A stretch of 41,243 nucleotides of DNA from an uncultured Clostridia bacterium (GTDB lineage Bacteria; Bacillota; Clostridia; Christensenellales; UBA1242). The position numbers and the translations under genes are program-made. How positions within the stretch are numbered: the stretch's first letter is position 1; the number at the start of each line of letters is the position of its first letter. The stretch is from the NCBI GenBank assembly GCA_934754375.1, contig CAKVHT010000003.1, forward strand, positions 1 through 41,243. Reading direction: 5' to 3'. Under the pieces are notes generated by a model. It saw only the letters and a program-made list of their open reading frames with translations, searched no databases and had not been told where the DNA came from. Positions 32,772 through 40,059 of this stretch are shown piece by piece.

Positions 32772-34232
32772 ATGAAAAAGTTTTGGAAATATCTTGCAAT
32801 AGTTTTATTGTCACTGATTGGCCTATGTGCAACTGGTGTTTTATATTTGTTTTTTGTGCCAAACAGCAGTTTGTTTGGGATATGTTATATTAGTTATAAC
32901 AAAGAATATTTTTCACAAAGATACAATACTGAAGAATTTGCAGTGAATAAAATTGTGTTGAATTCAAGAAACTATGAATTGGTTGTTCAAAATAGTTCAA
33001 ACAATGACACAGATATTTATGCAAAAGTATATTCAAATTCTTTTGGTTTCACATTAAAAAAACACAGCCAGGTGAATATTGAATCAAAGTTAGTTGAAGG
33101 TTGCTTAACCATTGATATTACTGAACCTTATGGGGCATGTATCCCTGGCAGGTCCAAAATAACAGTGGTTGTTCCTGCAAACTTCTCGGCAGATTTAGCC
33201 CTTTCAAACCACAATTCATCAACAGCAATTGAAGCTGGCAGTTTGAATGTTTCCAACCTTGCCTGCACCACAAATAACGGCGAATTTTTTGTGAATGCTT
33301 GCAAAATCAATGGCAAAATTTCAGTAAGTTTAAATCGTGGCAATTTCACTCTCAACAAGGCAGTTCAACTTAACACCAACAATTTAGAACTTAAAACAAA
33401 CACTGGCAATTTATACGCAAGTGAGGTTGAGCTTGGCAATGTTAAGGTAACAAAAAATAATCGTGCAATGATAAAAATAAAAAGTTGTGTTTCTTTTGAC
33501 TTAAACAACACAACCGCAGGTGGCAGTGTTGAAATTGGCACAGTTGGAGAATTTTCAGTAAACTCAAGCGACACTAATCTTTCAGTAAGTCAAATCACAA
33601 CAGGCGGTGCTGTGGTTTTAAGCAAAAGCGGTAAAGTTAAAATTGGTGAAATAAATGCTCAAACATCAATCAAAACAAAAGATGGCAACATCACTGTGGA
33701 CAAAGCAACCAGCCCATTGTTCTTGGTTACAACTGGCAGTGGCAATGTTGTATTGAAATCAACAACATCTTCATTGTTTGCTGAAACAACTTATGGCGAT
33801 ATAACTGCTTATTTTGCTGAAGAAAGCGCTAGTTTTGCTGACAATGCTAATGCAAGAAGATTGCAAGCCAAAACATCATCAGGTGATATCTTGGCATCTG
33901 GTGCAGAAAATGTAAACATCGAAGTGACAGGGAAAGGCACTGTTAAATTGTATATGAAACATGTGCTTAAAGATAATGAAATTTCAATAAATTCTGGCAG
34001 TGCTTATGTCGAATTTGCAGATGATTCTTCATTCGTATTAAACACAAAATCAGTTACTGGAAAAGCAAATGTTAACTATTTATCCTCACCAGATTTAAGC
34101 GAGCCAAACAAAGAATATACTGGCGACTGCGTATTTAATATTAATGCATCAACCGCTAGTGAAAACAAGCTGACAATCAGTTCAAATTCTGGTTTCATTA
34201 AAGTTAGAGATAATTCAACCAAAAATTATTAA
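32772..34232 (+). CDS. Membrane-anchored beta-rich protein, DUF4097-like
   Basis: A 486-aa product. An N-terminal membrane helix (residues 5-28) anchors a long extracytoplasmic domain. From about residue 130 onward short repeating strands with N/S/G turns dominate: SLNVSNLACTTNNGEF, NLELKTNTGNLYASE, KVKIGEINAQTSIKTKDGNI, LFAETTYGDITA, LQAKTSSGDILA. The recurring T-x-x-G-x-[IL] turn is typical of DUF4097 putative-adhesin beta solenoids. The role is not known; in other Gram-positives such proteins accompany membrane-stress or adhesion functions. Divergent from tmk. Confidence 0.75.
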   Translation: MKKFWKYLAIVLLSLIGLCATGVLYLFFVPNSSLFGICYISYNKEYFSQRYNTEEFAVNKIVLNSRNYELVVQNSSNNDTDIYAKVYSNSFGFTLKKHSQVNIESKLVEGCLTIDITEPYGACIPGRSKITVVVPANFSADLALSNHNSSTAIEAGSLNVSNLACTTNNGEFFVNACKINGKISVSLNRGNFTLNKAVQLNTNNLELKTNTGNLYASEVELGNVKVTKNNRAMIKIKSCVSFDLNNTTAGGSVEIGTVGEFSVNSSDTNLSVSQITTGGAVVLSKSGKVKIGEINAQTSIKTKDGNITVDKATSPLFLVTTGSGNVVLKSTTSSLFAETTYGDITAYFAEESASFADNANARRLQAKTSSGDILASGAENVNIEVTGKGTVKLYMKHVLKDNEISINSGSAYVEFADDSSFVLNTKSVTGKANVNYLSSPDLSEPNKEYTGDCVFNINASTASENKLTISSNSGFIKVRDNSTKNY

Positions 34233-34272
34233 AATTGCTTTGAATAAATATTGCATTGTAAACTAAATAAAA

Positions 34273-34335
34273 AAACAGGCTTTAAAAAATGAAGCGACCC
34301 ATACGGTGTCACTTCAAAAACGGCCTGCTTTTTTA
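34273..34335. terminator. Compound bidirectional terminator
   Basis: An outer stem CAGGC/GCCTG encloses an inner stem TGAAG-C-GAC/GTC-A-CTTCA; A-run before, T-run after. It separates the convergent genes ending at 34232 and 34336. Confidence 0.75.
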
Positions 34336-34968
34336 TTAATTTTTTGGATTGAAATATTTTATTTCGTTTTGCAATATTGCAAAGAAATCTCCAATATCTC
34401 GACCAGCGAAAATTGAATGATGAAACCTAAATGAAATGTTAAGGTAATATTTAAAATGATTTTTTTTAATCTTACCCCAAACAAGAAAAGGTTTTACAAA
34501 ATCATCAGTATAACCGCTTGACATGGACAACAAATCCAAATTTGTTACTGCACTGGTTGCCACCATGGCACAATCATCAACATAATTATCTTTCAAGTTT
34601 TCATAGCAGTCTTGGCTTATGGTCAAATAACTAGATTCAAAATCTTTAAAATGTTCAAAATATGGAATTGTCACATATCTCAACTCTTTTGATTTATCCA
34701 TTAACACAAAATTTGCAGTCACGGTTTCATATCTAACCAATGATGCTTCATCTTTAAAATCATAATGGCACACATCATGCTTTTGCCCTGCCATTTGCAC
34801 GCAATAAACCATCATTGCATTGAATTTATGCTTGTTTTTAAACTTTACAAGCCTTGACACATCAACCGTAGATGTAATAGTGCAAATGGGTAGCCTTGCA
34901 TTGTAAAATTGTGTATAATCTCTGCTGTTGCAATAATCTTTAACTTTAACTATTTTATATTTTTTCAT
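34336..34968 (-). CDS. Chloramphenicol acetyltransferase-fold protein with altered active site
   Basis: A 210-aa product, normal CAT length. The family layout is visible: an N-terminal LPICTITSTVDVSRLVKF strand/helix, FNAMMVYCVQMA, and the C-terminal catalytic segment LNISFRFHHSIFAGRDIGDFF. The catalytic His is present (His184 of HH at 183-184). The Asp four residues on, in the HHxxxDG motif of true CATs, is Ala188 here. That Asp structures the active site, so chloramphenicol resistance should not be assumed. A different acyl acceptor or an inactive relative are possible. It is the third gene of an operon, 15 nt after the HD protein. Confidence 0.8.
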   Translation of the reverse strand: MKKYKIVKVKDYCNSRDYTQFYNARLPICTITSTVDVSRLVKFKNKHKFNAMMVYCVQMAGQKHDVCHYDFKDEASLVRYETVTANFVLMDKSKELRYVTIPYFEHFKDFESSYLTISQDCYENLKDNYVDDCAMVATSAVTNLDLLSMSSGYTDDFVKPFLVWGKIKKNHFKYYLNISFRFHHSIFAGRDIGDFFAILQNEIKYFNPKN

Positions 34969-34983
34969 ATTTACCTCATAATT

Positions 34984-35622
34984 TTATGCTAAATTTTTTG
35001 CAATAAAATCTTTTAAAATTTTAGTTCTTCTATTTGCCATTTGTTGCCCAGTTTTAGTATGCATATTTTCGCCATGCAGAAGCATTGTTCTATAAATATA
35101 ATGGCAAGTTGAAATTGGATTTATATCCGGAATATATTCTTTGCAATTTAAGTCATAATTTTTATCAACAACAGGTATATTGTGCTTTTTACAATATCTT
35201 AATGTACGTCTCAATCCAATCGACCCCAAAGCATCAAGAGCATCAGCATCTTGCAAAACCTGCCATTCAAGTGGAATGTCCTTTTTCATTTTCTCTTCAT
35301 GCCATTTTACCGCTTCAAGGATTTGTGACATTTTAGATTTATCAACATTTGTTTCTTTTAAAATCTTTTCAACATTATCAATGCTTTCTGGGGCAGTAAC
35401 AAATCTTCCAAGGCGATTCGCCATCAGTCTATGGATATCATGGACAAGTGCTGATACTGCAATCACATACAAATCTCCACCTTCTTTGGCTTGAATTGTA
35501 AGGGCATTGTTTAGCACTCGTTTTAAATGATGTATATCGTGTCCTGAACCTTCGCCTTTGAACATCTCTTTAATTTTTATATAAATTTTGTTTAATACAA
35601 AACTTAAATTATCTTGTTCCAT
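34984..35622 (-). CDS. HD-domain phosphohydrolase
   Basis: A 212-aa product. The metal-binding pattern is GHDIHHLKRVLNNAL (HxxxH-type first site near residues 23-28), ALVHDI (the HD pair, about 56-60) and an HEEK helix (about 109-112), followed by LQDADALDALG with the final Asp. This is the YedJ/YpgQ-like subgroup, members of which hydrolyse nucleotides. Its substrate here is unknown. It is in the middle of a three-gene operon between an NrnA-like phosphoesterase and the CAT-like protein, with 15-nt gaps, so a role in nucleotide turnover is reasonable. Confidence 0.82.
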   Translation of the reverse strand: MEQDNLSFVLNKIYIKIKEMFKGEGSGHDIHHLKRVLNNALTIQAKEGGDLYVIAVSALVHDIHRLMANRLGRFVTAPESIDNVEKILKETNVDKSKMSQILEAVKWHEEKMKKDIPLEWQVLQDADALDALGSIGLRRTLRYCKKHNIPVVDKNYDLNCKEYIPDINPISTCHYIYRTMLLHGENMHTKTGQQMANRRTKILKDFIAKNLA

Positions 35623-35637
35623 CCTTCTTTACCTTTT

Positions 35638-36612
35638 TTAAAAAACATTGTGGCTTTCATCAGTTTGACTATCCAACTGTTTTGTTAAATCTTGCAACAA
35701 ATTTTGCTCAATAACAGACAAATCGCCCGTTGCCATAAAAGCTGCTGCGCCAGCATGTCCGCCTCCGCCATTTTGTTTAGCAACCTCGCCAACATTACAG
35801 CCAACCCTGCCTCGCATACTTACATAAAATTCATCTTGCTTTGGATAAATAAAGCCCACCATTTTTGCGCCATTTATTGTTGCAAGTCTGTTGATAATTC
35901 CTGTGTAACTATCTTGCATTGCGCCCATTTCTTTTGCTTGTTGTGATGTGATATGTGAAATGATTATTTTGTCGTCACAAAAATATTGAGCATTTTGAAT
36001 TGCTTTTGCCATCAAATCCATATTTAAACGGGTGTTATTAAGCATAAAATTTTCATAAATTGGATAGCTTTCCACATTTTGCACACATTCGCCAACAACA
36101 TCAAATGTATGTTTACTTCGTTCGCCAACTGTCAAGTTGTTTGTGTCTGTTATGATACCCGCATAAATCATGCCATAATCTCTTTTGCTAAATTTGTATT
36201 TATATTTGTTTAAAATATCAAAAACTATTTCACAGGTTGAACTTACAACATCTATAAGATTTGTGCTTTTATCAAACTCGTTGGTTGCATGGTGGTCAAT
36301 CACCAGCTTATTAGTTGCTTGTTCAAATAAGTTTTTAAACTTTCCAAGTCGTTCAGTTGTTGGTGCGTCCATCATCACCGCAAAATCATAATCATGTTTG
36401 CCTTGATTTATGTTTTGATTTTCAATCACACAAAAATAGCTTTGTGGTAGGTGTGTGTATTCTGCAAAAATATCCACTTGCAATTTAAATTTTTCAACCA
36501 AAAAATGTTTAAGCACAACCATACTGCACAATGCATCAGCATCTGGTTCAGTGTGTGCAATCAAACATACATGTTTTGCTTTTTTAAGTTTCTCTATAAG
36601 TTTGTATTTCAT
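35638..36612 (-). CDS. DHH/DHHA1 phosphoesterase, NrnA-like
   Basis: A 324-aa product from ATG 36612; the frame is open to 36675 but the promoter's -10 lies at 36619-36624, between the two ATGs. DHH-domain motifs: LIAHTEPDADALCS (residues 18-30), MMDAPTTERLG (Asp motif), and DHHATNEFD (DHH). The DHHA1 domain ends with NGGGGHAGAAAF. This set is that of oligoribonuclease NrnA and cyclic-dinucleotide/pAp phosphatases of the DhhP/GdpP branch. It lacks the PAS/GGDEF and membrane parts of GdpP. It likely degrades nanoRNA, pAp or linear dinucleotides in the cytoplasm. First gene of the operon. Confidence 0.87.
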   Translation of the reverse strand: MKYKLIEKLKKAKHVCLIAHTEPDADALCSMVVLKHFLVEKFKLQVDIFAEYTHLPQSYFCVIENQNINQGKHDYDFAVMMDAPTTERLGKFKNLFEQATNKLVIDHHATNEFDKSTNLIDVVSSTCEIVFDILNKYKYKFSKRDYGMIYAGIITDTNNLTVGERSKHTFDVVGECVQNVESYPIYENFMLNNTRLNMDLMAKAIQNAQYFCDDKIIISHITSQQAKEMGAMQDSYTGIINRLATINGAKMVGFIYPKQDEFYVSMRGRVGCNVGEVAKQNGGGGHAGAAAFMATGDLSVIEQNLLQDLTKQLDSQTDESHNVF

Positions 36613-36618
36613 GCGTAT

Positions 36619-36646
36619 AGTATAGCATAAAACTTTATATTTGCAA
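36619..36646 (-). promoter_or_regulatory. nrnA-like gene promoter, leaderless type
   Basis: Minus strand: TTGCAA (36646-36641), 16-bp spacer, TATACT (36624-36619) preceded by TGC (extended -10), 6 nt before the ATG at 36612. No Shine-Dalgarno. Confidence 0.65.
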
Positions 36647-36715
36647 ACAAAACAAAAGGTTGGTGCTTTTGTCACGATTTGGACAATCTTTTACATAAAA
36701 TAATCCTTTAAATAA

Positions 36716-36721
36716 TATATT
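36716..36721 (+). promoter_or_regulatory. -10 box of the amidase gene, leaderless type
   Basis: TATATT ends 5 nt before ATG 36727, and there is no Shine-Dalgarno. Weaker than the other leaderless promoters because several A/T frames could serve. Confidence 0.35.
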
Positions 36722-36726
36722 TCAAT

Positions 36727-37446
36727 ATGAAACACAGGCTAAAATATTCTTCCATTGGTTGCTTTAACAAAAAAACAATTAGATGTTTTGCAATTTTTTC
36801 ATTGATATTGATTATACTTTCTTTTGCTTTTTCTGGCATCGTGGCTTATTCGTCAAGCAAATATAATGGTATTACAATTTTGCTTGATGCTGGACATGGC
36901 GGACGTGACGGTGGCAGTGTGGGGGTGAACGGCACAATAGAAAAAGAAATTAATTTGCAATACACCTTATTGCTAAAACAAAAATTATCAAAAGTTGGCT
37001 ATCGTGTTGAGTTGACAAGAAAAAATGACGATGGCTTGTACAGCGAATTTGCTCAAAATAAAAAATTGAGTGATATGAAAGCAAGATTTGATATCATAAA
37101 AAAAACAAATCCAAATCTAGTTATCAGCATTCACATGAACAGTTTTAAAAACAAAAACGCATCAGGAGCAACAACTTACTATCGCAAAGATGATAGCGCT
37201 AGCCAAGCGGTTGGAGACCTTGTGCAAAAGAGTTTGCAAACAAATTGCAATGCAAAATACAGCCATAGCAAAGTCGGCGATTATTACATCTTAAATTGCA
37301 GTCACTACACCTCTATTTTGATTGAATGTGGCTTTATTTCCAACCCTGAAGAAGAAAATTTGTTAAACACTTCGGCTTATAAAGAAAAATTTACAGATGC
37401 TGTTATTCAAGGGCTTTTGCTCTACTTTGGCAATGCTTCAGTGTAA
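36727..37446 (+). CDS. N-acetylmuramoyl-L-alanine amidase (Amidase_3, CwlD-like)
   Basis: A 239-aa product. An N-terminal membrane segment (residues 20-42) may be an uncleaved anchor or signal peptide. The zinc site is His57 (DAGHGG), Glu72 (TIEKEINL) and His136 (SIHMN); catalytic Glu200 lies in ILIECGFISN. All are intact. The single catalytic domain after an N-terminal hydrophobic anchor is the layout of CwlD, which makes muramic-delta-lactam in spore cortex. Nothing else here speaks for sporulation, so a general cell-wall amidase is equally likely. Divergent from the nrnA-like operon. Confidence 0.9.
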   Translation: MKHRLKYSSIGCFNKKTIRCFAIFSLILIILSFAFSGIVAYSSSKYNGITILLDAGHGGRDGGSVGVNGTIEKEINLQYTLLLKQKLSKVGYRVELTRKNDDGLYSEFAQNKKLSDMKARFDIIKKTNPNLVISIHMNSFKNKNASGATTYYRKDDSASQAVGDLVQKSLQTNCNAKYSHSKVGDYYILNCSHYTSILIECGFISNPEEENLLNTSAYKEKFTDAVIQGLLLYFGNASV

Positions 37447-37457
37447 ACATAAAATAT

Positions 37458-37489
37458 TTTTGTACAAAAATGTTTGATTTTGTACAAAA
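37458..37489. promoter_or_regulatory. Twin perfect palindromes TTTTGTACAAAA, likely operator
   Basis: The 12-bp palindrome occurs at 37458-37469 and 37478-37489, 20 bp centre to centre (two helical turns), ending 3 bp before the -35 box at 37493. The spacing suggests cooperative binding of a dimeric regulator. Confidence 0.65.
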
Positions 37490-37492
37490 TTG

Positions 37493-37521
37493 TTGACAGC
37501 AATAAATTTATTTATTATAAT
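37493..37521 (+). promoter_or_regulatory. Perfect-consensus promoter of the 87-aa gene
   Basis: TTGACA (37493-37498), 17-bp spacer, TATAAT (37516-37521); both boxes are perfect. It is followed by a normal leader with AAAGGA before ATG 37563. Confidence 0.85.
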
Positions 37522-37562
37522 TTTATTATATTTTGTTTTTTATATCATAAAAGGAAAAATTT

Positions 37563-37826
37563 ATGTGCAAGAATACTGACTTAACTTTTGACCAATTTAT
37601 GCTTGGATATGTAAACAATAAAAAAAGTTTTAAATTTGTTGCAAGCGGATTAACTTTGAATTTTTATTATAAAGATAATTTACCCGTATTGGAAGTTGAT
37701 GATGGCAGTTTTTCAAAACAAATTGTGTTTAGCTCTCCTTTTGAGATTTGCCGATTATCTTTCAACGGTACACCTTTTTCAGCTTTGTTTAAAAAAGTAT
37801 CAGTTGTTGAAGAAGACAAAAAATAG
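37563..37826 (+). CDS. Hypothetical 87-aa protein behind a strong, operator-flanked promoter
   Basis: A soluble 87-residue product with AAAAGGA before the ATG. It has no signal peptide or membrane segment. The sequence (FDQFMLGYVNNKKSFKFV, LTLNFYYKDNLPVLEVDDG, ICRLSFNGTPFSALF) suggests a small alpha/beta fold. I do not recognise the family. The control region is remarkable: a perfect sigma-A-type promoter directly preceded by two identical 12-bp palindromes. Strong, tightly controlled expression is likely. A weak hairpin at 37822-37848 may end the transcript. Confidence 0.65.
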   Translation: MCKNTDLTFDQFMLGYVNNKKSFKFVASGLTLNFYYKDNLPVLEVDDGSFSKQIVFSSPFEICRLSFNGTPFSALFKKVSVVEEDKK

Positions 37827-37848
37827 TGCCTAAATATTTAGCACTATT
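37822..37848. terminator. Hairpin between convergent genes, probable terminator
   Basis: 37822-37835 pairs with 37836-37848 except for one bulged C. It overlaps the stop of the 87-aa gene and lies 14 nt beyond the fhs stop. The T-run is weak on both sides. Confidence 0.5.
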
Positions 37849-37862
37849 CTATAAAATTTGGC

Positions 37863-39428
37863 TTAAAACAGTCCAAAAACATGCCCTTCATCATCAATTT
37901 TCATGTTGAGATAATTAGAATTTTTGCCCAGCGCAGGCATCAGTAGCATGTTTCCTGCAATGGCAACAATCATCTTGGCACCACTTCGAATTTCAACATC
38001 TGTTATTGTAAAATCAAAATTTGTAGGTGCGCCCAATAGGTTTTTATCATCACTAAATGAAAATTGCGTTTTGGCAATGTTTACATAAAAATTATCAAAT
38101 CCGCATTTGCTTGCCAATTTTAATTTTTCTTTTGCGTTAGCACTATATTTTACTTGTTTTGCACCGTAAATATTTTTTGCTATTTTTTCAATCTTTGTTG
38201 TTATACTGTCAGTCATATCGTAAACATAATTTAATGGTTTTGGGGCTTTTGCCATTTCAACAACTTTTTTTGCCAAATCAATGCAACCACAGCCACCTTT
38301 TTCATATCCATTGGCAATAACAACAGGTACATCTTTGCACAGCTCAATCAATTTTGATATATCCGCTTCACTATCATCACTGTGCTTATTTATTGCAACA
38401 ATTGTGTTTAAATTGAATTTATTTTGCAGATTATTAATATGTCTTTTAACATTTTTAAATCCTTTTTCAAGGTTTCCATCACCATGCTCTTTTATAACTT
38501 TGCAAACAATCACTAGGACACAAACATCAGGTGTTCTTTTCAAAATTCTTGTTTTTATATCCAAAAATTTTTCAGCGCCTAAATCACTGCCGAACCCGGC
38601 TTCTGTTATACAATAATCTGCGTGCGTCAAAGCAAATTTTGTTGCCACAACACTGTTGCAACCATGCGCTATATTTGCAAATGGCCCTAAATGAACAATG
38701 GCTGGAGTTTGCTCTAATGTTTGAACAAAATTGGGTTTGATGGCATCTTTCAACAATATTGTCATAGCCTGTTCAGCATGAAGGTCTTTTGCATAGACTG
38801 GTTTTCCGTTTTTATCCAAAGCAACCATGATATTGCCTAAATTACGTTTTAAATCTGCCAAATTTTCGCTCAAACAAAGCACAGCCATTGTTTCACTTGC
38901 TGCCGTAATAACAAAATTTGTTTTTATTTCTTTGCCGTCTAAAATATAAGAATATTCTCTTAAACTGCGCTCATTTAAATCTAGGCATCTTTTAAAGAAT
39001 ATTTTTTCAACATCGATATTTAAGGCATTGCCTTGATAAACATGATTATCTATTATGCTTGCCAACAAATTGTTTGCTTGTGCGATTGCGTGGAAATCTC
39101 CTGTAAAATGCAAATTTATTTCATCAGAAGGCTCAACTCTGGACAATCCACCGCCAGTGGCCCCACCCTTTATGCCAAAAACAGGCCCCATGCTAGGTTC
39201 TCTTAATGCAAGCATGGCTTTTTTGTTAAGTCTATTCAAAGCATCTGCCAAACCTATCGAAACTGTGGTTTTACCTATACCTGTTTTGTTTGAAGTCATG
39301 GCTGTAACCAAAATCAATTTGCCTTGTTTTGCCCCTTGATTATTTTCAACTTTTGCTATTTTGTCTCCATAACAAAATATGTCTTTTGATTTCACGCCCC
39401 ATGCTTTTGCCAATTTCTTAATATCCAT
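37863..39428 (-). CDS. fhs: Formate-tetrahydrofolate ligase
   Basis: A 521-aa product, somewhat shorter than the usual 555-560. It makes 10-formyl-THF from formate, THF and ATP in one-carbon metabolism. The family signature around the ATP loop is recognisable though diverged (TAMTSNKTGIGKTTVSIGLADALN), followed by REPSMGPVFGIKGGATGGGLSRVEPSDEINLHFTGD in outline (residues about 78-112). The C-terminal IRSGAKMIVAIAGNMLLMPALG is the expected end motif. The start has a GGGGG Shine-Dalgarno. No folD or other C1 genes adjoin it. The ATP-loop change from the common PAGEGK to KTGIGK is worth noting. Confidence 0.93.
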   Translation of the reverse strand: MDIKKLAKAWGVKSKDIFCYGDKIAKVENNQGAKQGKLILVTAMTSNKTGIGKTTVSIGLADALNRLNKKAMLALREPSMGPVFGIKGGATGGGLSRVEPSDEINLHFTGDFHAIAQANNLLASIIDNHVYQGNALNIDVEKIFFKRCLDLNERSLREYSYILDGKEIKTNFVITAASETMAVLCLSENLADLKRNLGNIMVALDKNGKPVYAKDLHAEQAMTILLKDAIKPNFVQTLEQTPAIVHLGPFANIAHGCNSVVATKFALTHADYCITEAGFGSDLGAEKFLDIKTRILKRTPDVCVLVIVCKVIKEHGDGNLEKGFKNVKRHINNLQNKFNLNTIVAINKHSDDSEADISKLIELCKDVPVVIANGYEKGGCGCIDLAKKVVEMAKAPKPLNYVYDMTDSITTKIEKIAKNIYGAKQVKYSANAKEKLKLASKCGFDNFYVNIAKTQFSFSDDKNLLGAPTNFDFTITDVEIRSGAKMIVAIAGNMLLMPALGKNSNYLNMKIDDEGHVFGLF

Positions 39429-39462
39429 GTTGCCCCCTATTATTGATTTTTTTTGTTAATTT

Positions 39463-39490
39463 ATTATAGCAAAATACATCTTTATCTCAA
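39463..39490 (-). promoter_or_regulatory. fhs promoter
   Basis: Minus strand: TTGAGA (39490-39485), 16-bp spacer, perfect TATAAT (39468-39463) preceded by TGC. A leader of about 30 nt carries the GGGGG Shine-Dalgarno. I see no THF riboswitch. Confidence 0.65.
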
Positions 39491-39603
39491 ACCAAATAAA
39501 GCATTATCACAGCATAGCGATATTTTATATCTTGCATCAGTTTTGTTTATAAAATCAACAAATATTTCGTTAAATTGTTAAGTTATCTTTTTGATTTTTG
39601 CAT

Positions 39604-39633
39604 AAAAAAAGATTGCTGAATTAAGCAGTCTTT
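39604..39633 (-). terminator. Terminator of the 39641-39913 gene
   Basis: A 10-bp stem with one G-U pair (39606-39615 with 39622-39631), flanked by A and T runs. It starts a few nt past the stop codon. Confidence 0.75.
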
Positions 39634-39640
39634 TTCACGA

Positions 39641-39913
39641 TTAAAAAGCAAAAATTGAATTATCAATCAATTGCGTTTCCCAAAGCAATTTTTGGGCTTT
39701 GTTTTTGATTGTTACCACTTGAGCCTTGCAATTGCAAACATAATCTGCACGCAAACGACTTGATTGTTTTGATTCTTTCTTCAACTCAGTTATCAAATTT
39801 TGACATTTTGCAATCAAGGCACAAATTTGATTGTAAGTGTCAATATTTTTTTCTTGATCCTTAAGCTTCCCCAATTCAAAGTCAAGTTCTTCAATTTCTT
39901 CATCAATTATCAT
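39641..39913 (-). CDS. Small coiled-coil protein
   Basis: A 90-aa soluble product with GAGGAG before the ATG. Residues 1-50 are acidic and heptad-like (DEEIEELDFELGKLKDQEKNI), then NQICALIAKCQNLITELKK and a basic stretch to the C-terminus. Probably two antiparallel helices; no motif identifies a function. It has its own terminator and is transcribed divergently from the idi gene. The region between it and fhs (39429-39604) holds only the fhs promoter and A/T-rich spacer. Confidence 0.65.
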   Translation of the reverse strand: MIIDEEIEELDFELGKLKDQEKNIDTYNQICALIAKCQNLITELKKESKQSSRLRADYVCNCKAQVVTIKNKAQKLLWETQLIDNSIFAF

Positions 39914-40044
39914 AAAACACTCCTCACATTACATACATGATAACATAAAAGTTTTATTATTTCAATATTAATATAGAAATATTTTATATGTATTTTTAAT
40001 GATTAATAAACATTTCAAAAAAAGTTTTATTATTTCACTAAATC

Positions 40045-40053
40045 TGCTATATT
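40045..40053 (+). promoter_or_regulatory. idi promoter, leaderless type
   Basis: Extended -10 TGCTATATT (40045-40053), 6 nt before ATG 40060; no Shine-Dalgarno. Confidence 0.6.
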
Positions 40054-40059
40054 AATTGT

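Noticed and set aside
39429..39490. THF riboswitch before fhs
   Set aside because: The leader is only about 30 nt long and A/T-rich; there is no room for the aptamer.
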